A DNA stretch of 64,000 nucleotides from positions 1 through 64,000 of the forward strand of contig NZ_JAFKON010000014.1 in assembly GCF_022803015.1 (NCBI RefSeq). Direction: 5' to 3'. Shown here in pieces: positions 40,492 to 47,393 of the stretch (position 1 is the first letter of the stretch; every line of letters begins with the position of its first letter). Origin of the DNA: Arthrobacter humicola (GTDB lineage: Bacteria; Actinomycetota; Actinomycetes; Actinomycetales; Micrococcaceae). The position numbers and the translations under genes were made by a program. The notes below the pieces were generated by a model. The model ran no database searches and was not told the origin of the DNA. It worked only from the letters and a program-made list of their open reading frames with translations.

Positions 40492-40788
40492 GTGGCAGCA
40501 AAATTTGGCGTGCTGGCCCTGGTCGAAGCCAAAGCGGGGAAGGAACAGGACGTCTGGGACTTCCTGAACGGAGGGCGCGAAATCGTGCTCAACGAGCCCG
40601 GAACGCGCACCTGGTATGCCTTCCGGGTCAACGAGAACACCTTCGGTATCTTCGACACCTTCGATACCGAGGAGGACCGTCAGGCCCACCTCAGCGGCGC
40701 CATCCCCGCCGCCCTCGGCGAACACGGTCCGGCCCTGCTCGCCAAGGATCCCGACATCAAGCTGATCGAACTCATCGCCGTGAAATAG
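40492..40788 (+). CDS. ABM-domain putative quinol/antibiotic monooxygenase
   Basis: A 98-residue protein from GTG 40492 with AGGAGG at good spacing. The single alpha+beta barrel ABM fold is suggested by FGVLALVEAKAGKEQDVWDFL, GTRTWYAFRVNENTFGIFDTF and EEDRQAHLSG. Small ABM enzymes act without cofactor or metal on quinols and related aromatics, usually as dimers. It stands alone between the ABC operon and the siroheme synthase gene with no obvious partner. Whether it serves sulfur metabolism is unknown. Confidence 0.8.
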   Translation: MAAKFGVLALVEAKAGKEQDVWDFLNGGREIVLNEPGTRTWYAFRVNENTFGIFDTFDTEEDRQAHLSGAIPAALGEHGPALLAKDPDIKLIELIAVK

Positions 40789-40832
40789 GGGTGCCCCCGG
40801 CCGCCGCAGATCAGGAGCGGCGATTGCCATTA

Positions 40833-40911
40833 TGTGACGCGGCGTTACCTTGCGTGAACTGGTGTTGCCGCACCGTTGTTCCGCTATGTGACGCCGCCCT
40901 ATCGTCGATGC
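40833..40911 (+). promoter_or_regulatory. Promoter and putative operator of siroheme synthase gene, leaderless
   Basis: TTGTTC (40876-40881), 18 bases, TATCGT (40900-40905), six bases to ATG 40912. TGTGACGC is repeated at 40833 and 40887, 54 bases apart. The upstream one lies in an imperfect dyad GTGACGC-g-GCGTTAC, and the downstream one sits between -35 and -10, a repressing position. Confidence 0.55.
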
Positions 40912-42198
40912 ATGGCAATTCAGGACATTTACCCCACGGCGCTGCGCCTCCTCGGCCGTCCCGTGCTGGTGGTCGGCGCCGGACCGGTGGCCGCCCGGCG
41001 CACCAAGGGGCTGCTCGACGCCGGAGCCCGCGTCACCGTCGTGGCCCCGGCCGCCTGCCCGGCGCTCGCCGAACTTGCCGGCGCCGGCCTCCTGAACTGG
41101 GAGCCCCGCCCGTACCGTGCGTCCGACGTCGACGGCGTGTGGTTCGTCCAGACCGCCACCGGCGACGCCGCCGTGGACGCCCAGGTCTCCGCCGACGCCG
41201 AGGCGCAGCGCATCTGGTGCGTCAACGCCTCCGACCACGAAGCCTCCGCCGCCTGGACGCCCGCCGTCGCCGTGGTGGACGACGTCAAGATCGCCGTCAA
41301 CGCCGGCGGAGACCCGCGCCGCGCCATGGCCCTGCGCGACGCCGTCGCCACGGCCCTGGCCACCGGAGACCTGCCGCTGCGCCGGCACCGGGTTCCCGGC
41401 ACGGGGGCAACTCCGGGATCCGTGGCCCTCGTGGGCGGCGGTCCCGGCGACACCGGACTCATCACCGTCCGCGGCCGCCGGCTCCTTGGCCAGGCCGACG
41501 TCGTGGTGGCGGACCGGCTCGGCCCGCGTGAACTCCTGGCCGAACTGGCCCCCGACGTCCGCGTGGTGGAGGTCGGCAAGACCCCCGGCCACCACCCGGT
41601 GCCGCAGTCCGAAATCAACCGGATCCTGGTCGAGGAAGCCCTGCAGGGCCACCGCGTGGTCCGGCTCAAGGGCGGCGACCCCTACGTGCTGGGCCGCGGC
41701 GGCGAGGAAGCCGAATTCTGCCGGCAGCACGGCGTCGAGGTCGAAGTGGTTTCCGGCGTCACGTCGGCGATTTCCGTGCCCGCCGCCGCCGGCATCCCGG
41801 TCACGCACCGCGGGCTGGCCAAAGGCTTCAGTGTGGTCACCGGCCATGAGGAACTCTCGGAAGTGCCGGCCCGTGCCGACCACACTGTGATCCTGCTCAT
41901 GGGTGTGGGCCAGCTGCGCGATTCCGCAGCCTCCCTGGGCCGCGCCGGTTTGCCTCTTCAGACGCCTGTTGGCATCGTAGAGAATGGATACCTGCCAAAC
42001 CAGCGGGTGACCATCGGAACCCTCGGGACCATCGCGGACCAGGCGGAGGCCGCAGGCGTAGCGAATCCCGCCGTGATCGTGATCGGCGACGTGGTCCGCG
42101 TCAGCCCGTTCGCGCCGTCGCACTTCAAGACCGCGGACTACAGCACCACCTCCCCGAACGCTCCCCGCACCACCAAGACCCGCGTACTGACCCCCTAA
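40912..42198 (+). CDS. cobA: Fused precorrin-2 dehydrogenase / uroporphyrinogen-III C-methyltransferase
   Basis: A 428-residue CysG-like enzyme for siroheme. The N-terminal part (residues 1-155) has the NAD-binding LVVGAGPVAARRTKGLLDAGA and VNAGGDPRRAMALRDAV of precorrin-2 dehydrogenase. The C-terminal part (about 175-410) is a SAM-dependent methyltransferase with VALVGGGPGDTGLITVRG, VVADRLGPRELL, RLKGGDPYVLGRGGEEAEF and GVTSAISVPAAAGIPVTHRG. The CysG-type ferrochelatase active site is replaced by the separate chelatase at 31339. It supplies siroheme to Sir; ATG 40912 is chosen because of the leaderless promoter and domain start. Confidence 0.9.
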   Translation: MAIQDIYPTALRLLGRPVLVVGAGPVAARRTKGLLDAGARVTVVAPAACPALAELAGAGLLNWEPRPYRASDVDGVWFVQTATGDAAVDAQVSADAEAQRIWCVNASDHEASAAWTPAVAVVDDVKIAVNAGGDPRRAMALRDAVATALATGDLPLRRHRVPGTGATPGSVALVGGGPGDTGLITVRGRRLLGQADVVVADRLGPRELLAELAPDVRVVEVGKTPGHHPVPQSEINRILVEEALQGHRVVRLKGGDPYVLGRGGEEAEFCRQHGVEVEVVSGVTSAISVPAAAGIPVTHRGLAKGFSVVTGHEELSEVPARADHTVILLMGVGQLRDSAASLGRAGLPLQTPVGIVENGYLPNQRVTIGTLGTIADQAEAAGVANPAVIVIGDVVRVSPFAPSHFKTADYSTTSPNAPRTTKTRVLTP

Positions 42199-42208
42199 CA
42201 CCCGTCGA

Positions 42209-42258
42209 TTGCTCCACAACTGCCGTTATCAAGCCCCAAAAGGGCGTTTGTGGAGCAA
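42209..42258. other. Hairpin between cobA and fprA
   Basis: TTGCTCCACAA (42209-42219) pairs with TTGTGGAGCAA (42248-42258). The plus strand is followed by A-rich rather than T-rich DNA, so it is not a standard terminator for cobA. It lies 30 bases before the fprA start and could influence its expression. Confidence 0.5.
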
Positions 42259-42287
42259 CGGATGCAGAAGAAAAAAGGAACACAGCC

Positions 42288-43763
42288 GTGTCAACTAGCA
42301 CCCCCGTAGGAACCGCCGCCCGCCCGCTGCGCGTCGCCGTCGTCGGCTCCGGTCCCGCCGGCGTCTACGCCGCGGACATCCTGACCAAGAGCGAGGCCGT
42401 CAAGAGCGGCGAGCTCACCGTCAGCATCGACCTCTTCGACCGCTACCCGGCACCCTACGGTCTGATCCGCTACGGCGTGGCCCCCGACCACCCCCGCATC
42501 AAGGGCATCGTCAACGCCCTGCACAAGGTCCTGGACCGCGGCGACATCCGGTTCTTCGGCAACGTGGACTACGGCACGGACTTGTCCATGGATGACCTCC
42601 GCACCCACTACGACGCCGTCATCTTCGCCACCGGCGCCATCAAGGATGCTGACCTCAACATCCCCGGCATCGAGCTCGAGGGCTCCTACGGCGGCGCCGA
42701 CTTCGTGTCCTGGTACGACGGGCACCCCGACGTGTCCCGCGAATGGCCGCTGGAGGCCAAGGAAATCGCCGTGATCGGCAACGGCAACGTGGCCCTCGAC
42801 GTGGCCCGCATGCTCTCCAAGCACGCCGACGACCTCCTGGTCTCCGAAATCCCGGACAACGTCTACGCCGGGCTGAAGTCCTCGCCGGTCACGGACGTGC
42901 ACGTGTTCGGCCGGCGCGGACCCGCCCAGGTCAAGTTCACGCCCCTGGAACTGCGCGAACTCTCCCACTCCAAGGACGTGGACATCATCCTCTACGCCGA
43001 GGACTTCGAGTTCGACGCCGAATCGGACCGGCAGATCCAGAGCAACAACCAGACGAAGACCATGGTGGGCACGCTCACCAACTGGATCGCCGAACAGCCC
43101 GAGGACCTCTCCGAGCTCACCGCGTCCCGCCGGCTGCACCTGCACTTCCTGCACAGCCCCGTCGAGATCTACGCAGAAACCATAGACGGCGCCGACGCGC
43201 CCGGCCGCGTCGCCGGGATCAAGTTCGAGCGCACCGAACTGGACGGCACCGGCAACGCCCGCGGCACGGGCGAGTTTGTCGAGTACCCGGTCCAGGCCGT
43301 GTACCGCGCCATCGGCTACTTCGGCTCCGCCCTCCCCGAGGTCGAGTTCGACCACAGCAAGGGAGTCGTCCCGAACGACGGCGGCCGGGTCCTGGACGCC
43401 GCCGGCACCCACGTGCCGGGGATCTACGCGACAGGCTGGATCAAGCGCGGCCCGGTGGGACTGATCGGCCACACCAAGGGTGACGCCCTCGAAACCGTGA
43501 CCTACCTGCTTGAGGACCGCGAAAACCTGCCGCTGGCCGCGGCGCCCGCCCCCGAGGCGATCGTCGAGCTCCTGGCGGGCCGCGGCGTCGCGTACACGAG
43601 CTGGGAAGGCTGGCTGGCCCTGGACGAGCACGAGCGCGCCCTCGGTGAAAAGGCCACCGCTGCCGGCGGGTCGCACGGCGTCGCCGTTCAGCGCGAGCGC
43701 ATCAAGGTGGTGCCCCGCGAGGACATGGTGGAGATCTCCCGCGGCGCCGCCGTCGAGGTCTAG
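42288..43763 (+). CDS. fprA: Ferredoxin/flavodoxin-NADP+ reductase (FprA type)
   Basis: A 491-residue adrenodoxin-reductase-like flavoprotein. The FAD motif VAVVGSGPAGVYAADIL is near residue 15, DRYPAPYGLIRYGVAPDHPRIKGI follows, the NADP-binding IAVIGNGNVALDVARML lies near residue 160, and ATGWIKRGPVGLIGHTKGDA closes the FAD site. It passes electrons between NADPH and ferredoxin, which would feed the ferredoxin-dependent sulfite reductase. GTG 42288 follows AAGGA. A C-terminal extension (GVAYTSWEGWLALDEHE) is typical of this subfamily. It ends the sulfur island. Confidence 0.9.
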   Translation: MSTSTPVGTAARPLRVAVVGSGPAGVYAADILTKSEAVKSGELTVSIDLFDRYPAPYGLIRYGVAPDHPRIKGIVNALHKVLDRGDIRFFGNVDYGTDLSMDDLRTHYDAVIFATGAIKDADLNIPGIELEGSYGGADFVSWYDGHPDVSREWPLEAKEIAVIGNGNVALDVARMLSKHADDLLVSEIPDNVYAGLKSSPVTDVHVFGRRGPAQVKFTPLELRELSHSKDVDIILYAEDFEFDAESDRQIQSNNQTKTMVGTLTNWIAEQPEDLSELTASRRLHLHFLHSPVEIYAETIDGADAPGRVAGIKFERTELDGTGNARGTGEFVEYPVQAVYRAIGYFGSALPEVEFDHSKGVVPNDGGRVLDAAGTHVPGIYATGWIKRGPVGLIGHTKGDALETVTYLLEDRENLPLAAAPAPEAIVELLAGRGVAYTSWEGWLALDEHERALGEKATAAGGSHGVAVQRERIKVVPREDMVEISRGAAVEV

Positions 43764-43767
43764 CCTC

Positions 43768-43806
43768 GACGCAGAGCAACGACGCAGAGCAACGACTCAG
43801 AGCAAC
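43768..43806 (+). repeat. Three 13-bp tandem repeats after fprA
   Basis: GACGCAGAGCAAC at 43768-43780 and 43781-43793, then GACTCAGAGCAAC at 43794-43806, immediately after the fprA stop and running into the terminator stem. Confidence 0.8.
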
Positions 43807-43869
43807 GCGGGGTGACTTCGCGCCCATTCCAGACAGGAAGAGGGTCGCGAAGTGGCCCCGCGTCGTTTT
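43805..43869 (+). terminator. Terminator after fprA
   Basis: ACGCGGGGTGACTTCGCG (43805-43822) pairs with CGCGAAGTGGCCCCGCGT (43846-43863) with two mismatches, followed by CGTTTT. Confidence 0.75.
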
Positions 43870-43950
43870 CATGGCCTCCAAGGGCGTGGAAACCCGGGTG
43901 GTAGTCAGTAGGCTTACCGTCATGGATGAACACTCGCCCGGGGCCGGCCA

Positions 43951-44952
43951 ATGAGGCTCCGCCACAGCAACGCGTCCGGCCGCGGATACCGCAGGGTCCC
44001 CGCAGGGACTGGGTTCAGTTACAAGGACCTGGACGGTTCCACCCTGCCGCCGGGCCCCGTGCGGGAACGGCTCGAGGGCATCGGGATCCCGCCGGCCTGG
44101 ACCGACGTCTGGATTGCCCCGTACGACAACGGACATATCCAGGCCACGGGCGTCGACGCGGTGGGCCGCCGGCAGTACATCTACCATCCGAGCTGGCGGG
44201 AACGGAAGGACCGGCTGAAGTTCGACCGTTCGCTCCAGCTGGCTGAGACCCTGCCGGCCGCACGCCGCCTGGTGACCATGGACCTGCGCTCCGAAGGGCT
44301 GACGCGGGAACGGGTGCTGGCGGCCGCCTTTCGGATGCTCGACAGCGGATCATTGCGCGTCGGCTCGGAGCGCTACACCAACGAAAACGGCAGCCACGGC
44401 CTCGCCACCCTGCTCTGCGCCCACGTCAAGGTGCGCAAGGATGAACTCCGGCTCAGCTTCCCGGCCAAGAGCGGCAAGACCTGGGAGTCGCGGATTGACG
44501 ACGCCGACCTCGCCGCCGTCGTGCGCCAGCTCAAGCGCCGCGGCGGCAACGCCCGCCTGCTGGCCTACAAGGACGGCCGCAGCTGGCATCCGGTGTCGAG
44601 CGCGGACATCAACGAGTACGTCAAGGAGCGCACGGGGGAGGACTTCACCGCAAAGGATTTCCGCACCCTGCGGGGGACGGCGGCGGCAGCGGTCAGCCTG
44701 GCGCAGAGCGGCCCCCAGGCGAAGGTCTCTGCCCGGAAGAGCGCGGTGAGCCAGGCCATGCAGGACGCGGCCGCGGTCCTGGGCAACACACCGTCGATCG
44801 CCCGGAAAAGCTACGTGGATCCCCGGCTGCTGGACCACTTCGCGGCCGGGGAAACTATCGACCCGAGGCGGCTGGATTCCGCCGAGTCCGAGATCCGCGC
44901 CCTGCTGTACCAGGAAGGCGACGTGGTGCCGCTGCGGAAGGCCGCCGGCTAG
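43951..44952 (+). CDS. DNA topoisomerase IB
   Basis: A 333-residue bacterial/poxvirus-type topoisomerase IB that relaxes supercoils through a 3'-phosphotyrosyl intermediate. The N-terminal clamp has IPPAWTDVWIAPYDNGHIQATGVD and RQYIYHPSWRERKDRLKFD. Catalytic residues include KVRKDELRLSF, KDFRTLRGTAAAA (an active-site Arg), and Tyr288 in IARKSYVDPRLLDHF. It lacks the Zn-finger domains of type IA enzymes. It is monocistronic and begins about 80 bases after the fprA terminator. Such enzymes are found sporadically in actinobacteria. Confidence 0.92.
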   Translation: MRLRHSNASGRGYRRVPAGTGFSYKDLDGSTLPPGPVRERLEGIGIPPAWTDVWIAPYDNGHIQATGVDAVGRRQYIYHPSWRERKDRLKFDRSLQLAETLPAARRLVTMDLRSEGLTRERVLAAAFRMLDSGSLRVGSERYTNENGSHGLATLLCAHVKVRKDELRLSFPAKSGKTWESRIDDADLAAVVRQLKRRGGNARLLAYKDGRSWHPVSSADINEYVKERTGEDFTAKDFRTLRGTAAAAVSLAQSGPQAKVSARKSAVSQAMQDAAAVLGNTPSIARKSYVDPRLLDHFAAGETIDPRRLDSAESEIRALLYQEGDVVPLRKAAG

Positions 44953-44971
44953 GGCGCGGCCCGGCGGCACC

Positions 44972-45553
44972 TCAGAACTCGGCGTTAATGAACCCGATGA
45001 CAATCGCCGTCCACCAGCACAGCTGCGAGATCACCAGGCACAGCAGCAGATGGACCCGTTGGCCGGCGGTCAGGTCCCTGAACGAGGCGTCGGGCGTCAG
45101 CCTGGCCAGCCGCCTCATGAGCGGAATGAGCATTATCCCGTTCAGGCTGAGCACAAGGACGGCGGCGAGCTTGAGGTCCGTCATCGGGTTGCTCAGGTGC
45201 GGGTTCAGGAACGCGCCCGTGGCCAGCATGCCGGCCAGACCGCCCCAGATCAGCGGTGTCGCCGCGCCGTCGAGCCTGATGGTTTCGGCCAGGTCGCGTC
45301 TGCCGATCAGCCACAGGAAGCCGTGCCAGTCCATCAGGACGACGGCGCCAAAGGCCACGACCATCGACAGCACGTGCAGCACGACGGCGATATGGTGGAC
45401 ATAGGTGTCGACATGGACCGCGGTGGACAACGTGACCGAGAGCAGCCAGGCCGCGGCGGCCGCGGCGGACAGGCCGGCCACAAGCCGCCGCGTGGACCGC
45501 TCAGATTCACGGTGCCGTCGGAGGGTGCGCCTGCTCACCGGAACGTAGCTCAT
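44972..45553 (-). CDS. Five-helix membrane protein, function unknown
   Basis: With ATG 45553, which has AGAGG upstream, the product is 193 residues; a longer frame to 45652 lacks a start signal. A basic N-terminus (RRTLRRHRESERSTRR) precedes helices at LVAGLSAAAAAAWLL, HHIAVVLHVLSMVVAFGAVVL, PLIWGGLAGMLATGAFL, LKLAAVLVLSLNGIMLIPL and LLLCLVISQLCWWTAIVIGF. Several intramembrane His and Trp residues (VHHIAVVLH, MDWHGF) hint at a haem- or metal-binding membrane protein, but I do not recognise the family. It is convergent with topoisomerase IB. Confidence 0.65.
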   Translation of the reverse strand: MSYVPVSRRTLRRHRESERSTRRLVAGLSAAAAAAWLLSVTLSTAVHVDTYVHHIAVVLHVLSMVVAFGAVVLMDWHGFLWLIGRRDLAETIRLDGAATPLIWGGLAGMLATGAFLNPHLSNPMTDLKLAAVLVLSLNGIMLIPLMRRLARLTPDASFRDLTAGQRVHLLLCLVISQLCWWTAIVIGFINAEF

Positions 45554-45664
45554 GCCATACCTCTGCGAGACCTGCCGCGGTGGCCCTCCCAGCCCGGCCC
45601 GGGGTAGCTCCACGATAGTCCCGCGGGCGGATGCCAACAAGGAAATCCCCATCCGGGGCGGCGG

Positions 45665-46504
45665 CTACATCCGGCCGAAGCGCGCCCGGACCAGCGCGAA
45701 CACGCCGTAGGCAATGAAGCCCGCCCCGATCGCCAGGAGCAGGTATGGGCCGAAGGGGTGGTCCCGGAGCGCCTTGAGGCTGCCGTCCAGGCCGGTGGAG
45801 GAACCGGGATTGTTGGTCGCCGCGGCCACGACGAAGAGCAGCCCGGTCAGGATCAGCGCCAGCCCTTTCGAGACGTGCCCGGTGACGCCAAGGGCGCTGA
45901 TGACCCTGCCGCGGCGGGTCCCCTCGAAGTGCTGCAGTTCCTCCTTGAACTTCTTCCCGAAGCCCTTGACGATGAAATACACGCCGATTCCCATGATGGT
46001 GAGCCCGAGGCCGACAAGGGCCGGAACCCCCAGCGGTGACTGGATCAGGGCCGTGCTGAAATCCCGGGTCGAGTCGCCCGAATCGCCGCGCTGGCCGAGC
46101 CCGAAGCCCGCGAAGCTCAGCCCGACGCTCCCGTACGCTATGGCGAGGAAACCGGAGGAAATGAGTTTGCCCAGCTGCTCCCGGCGCGGCAGGTGGCGGC
46201 CCCGGAGCGTCGCCTCGCTCAGCTGCCAGAGCGCGAGGCCCGCGCAGGCGATGCAGGCCGCCCACATCACCGCCGGACCCCAGGGGTTGGCGGCGAGTTG
46301 TTCGATGGCGCCGGTGGGTTCGGCCTGGCCCGGCGCGCCCAGGACCAGGGCGACGGCGATGGCCCCGATCACGATATGAAGCAGCGCCATCACCGCGAAT
46401 CCGGAACGTGCGACGACGTCGAGCGCGGTGCTGTTCGACGCCGCCTCCGCGGTGTCGACGGCGTCGCCGATAGCGGCTTCGATCCCGGACTCTTCTTCTG
46501 CCAT
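45665..46504 (-). CDS. DUF1206 membrane protein
   Basis: About 279 residues if begun at ATG 46504 (MAEEES); an ATG at 46525 is in frame. The protein has three repeats of a two-helix unit: VVARSGFAVMALLHIVIGAIA, LISSGFLAIAYGSVGLSFAG and ALGVTGHVSKGLALILTGLLF. The pattern of a small-residue/Arg or His helix start repeated three times is that of DUF1206 proteins, common in actinobacteria and of unknown function. It is separated from the next minus-strand gene by about 110 bases, so they may be independent. Confidence 0.8.
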   Translation of the reverse strand: MAEEESGIEAAIGDAVDTAEAASNSTALDVVARSGFAVMALLHIVIGAIAVALVLGAPGQAEPTGAIEQLAANPWGPAVMWAACIACAGLALWQLSEATLRGRHLPRREQLGKLISSGFLAIAYGSVGLSFAGFGLGQRGDSGDSTRDFSTALIQSPLGVPALVGLGLTIMGIGVYFIVKGFGKKFKEELQHFEGTRRGRVISALGVTGHVSKGLALILTGLLFVVAAATNNPGSSTGLDGSLKALRDHPFGPYLLLAIGAGFIAYGVFALVRARFGRM

Positions 46505-46763
46505 GGTGATGCGGGTATTCCTCATCTGGTCCGGTGGAACGGCGGTGTGCCGGTGTTGCGCCGGTGTGCCGTGTCGTGCCTGCGGCGGTGTGCCTATGCC
46601 GCCGATTCTACGCGCGGCGAAGTGGCAGCCGCGTGGACTACCGCGTTTTTGGTAAGTGTGCTTACCATAGCCGAGTCATGGCCCCGCTCGTGGACATGCC
46701 GCGGACCGGCAGCCTTGCTGCCCCTGCGATTCGGATTCGAAGACAGATGATAGGAAGCTCAAC

Positions 46764-47300
46764 ATGGCAGGTAATCTTGTTGCCCGATCCATTCACGACC
46801 TGACGGCAGCCGCCTGGTTCGGCGGTTCCCTGATGGGCGCCATTGGGCTCAACGGTGCTACGGCTGTTGCCAAGGACCCTGCGGAACGTACCCGCCTCTC
46901 AAGCCTGGGCTGGAAGAAGTGGGCGCCGTACCAGACGGCGGCGTTTGGGGCGCATTTTCTTTCGGGCCTCGCCATCATGTGGGAGAACAAGGGCCGGATG
47001 GCCAAACAGGACGGCGTCACGCGCCTGAGCGTCTACAAGTCCGTCGTCACCCTCGCCGGAGCCGCTGTGACCCTGTACGCGGGCCTGCAGGGAGCCAAGG
47101 TGGACAAGCTGGCCGCCGAGGGCGCCAAGGGTGCCACCGAGCCGAAGCCGGGTGCCTCGGAGGAACTCCGTTCCGCGCAGCAGCAGCTGAAGATCCTGCA
47201 GTGGACCATCCCCGTATTCGCCGGCTGGGTGGTCGTGCTCGGCGCCAAGCACGGCGAGATGCAGCGGCCCAAGAACGTCCTGAAGGGCCTCGTCCGCTAG
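46764..47300 (+). CDS. Conserved membrane protein, function unknown
   Basis: A 178-residue protein with AGGAAG before ATG 46764. The N-terminus SIHDLTAAAWFGGSLMGAIGLNGA is a hydrophobic helix; two further helices (YKSVVTLAGAAVTLYAGLQ and WTIPVFAGWVVVLGAK) follow, separated by a charged loop with KPGASEELRSAQQQLKIL. No catalytic motif is visible. Proteins like this are widespread in Arthrobacter relatives, to my memory without an assigned role. It is convergent with the P-type ATPase gene across a hairpin terminator. Confidence 0.7.
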   Translation: MAGNLVARSIHDLTAAAWFGGSLMGAIGLNGATAVAKDPAERTRLSSLGWKKWAPYQTAAFGAHFLSGLAIMWENKGRMAKQDGVTRLSVYKSVVTLAGAAVTLYAGLQGAKVDKLAAEGAKGATEPKPGASEELRSAQQQLKILQWTIPVFAGWVVVLGAKHGEMQRPKNVLKGLVR

Positions 47301-47319
47301 CCCTGGCACAGCCGTATGC

Positions 47320-47366
47320 GCCACTGTCGAGGGCCGGAACATCGCGTTCCGGCCCTCAACAGTGGC
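47320..47366. terminator. Bidirectional hairpin terminator
   Basis: GCCACTGT-c-GAGGGCCGGAAC pairs with GTTCCGGCCCTC-a-ACAGTGGC around a five-base loop, between two convergent genes. No clear T-run on either strand. Confidence 0.65.
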
Positions 47367-47393
47367 AGTCGCACTCTCGCCGGAACAGCACTC

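Noticed and set aside
40854..40920. Cys-Cys leader peptide starting at GTG 40854 before cobA
   Set aside because: The frame contains two adjacent Cys codons but runs through the cobA start without stopping nearby, and the promoter placing transcription at 40912 would exclude it.
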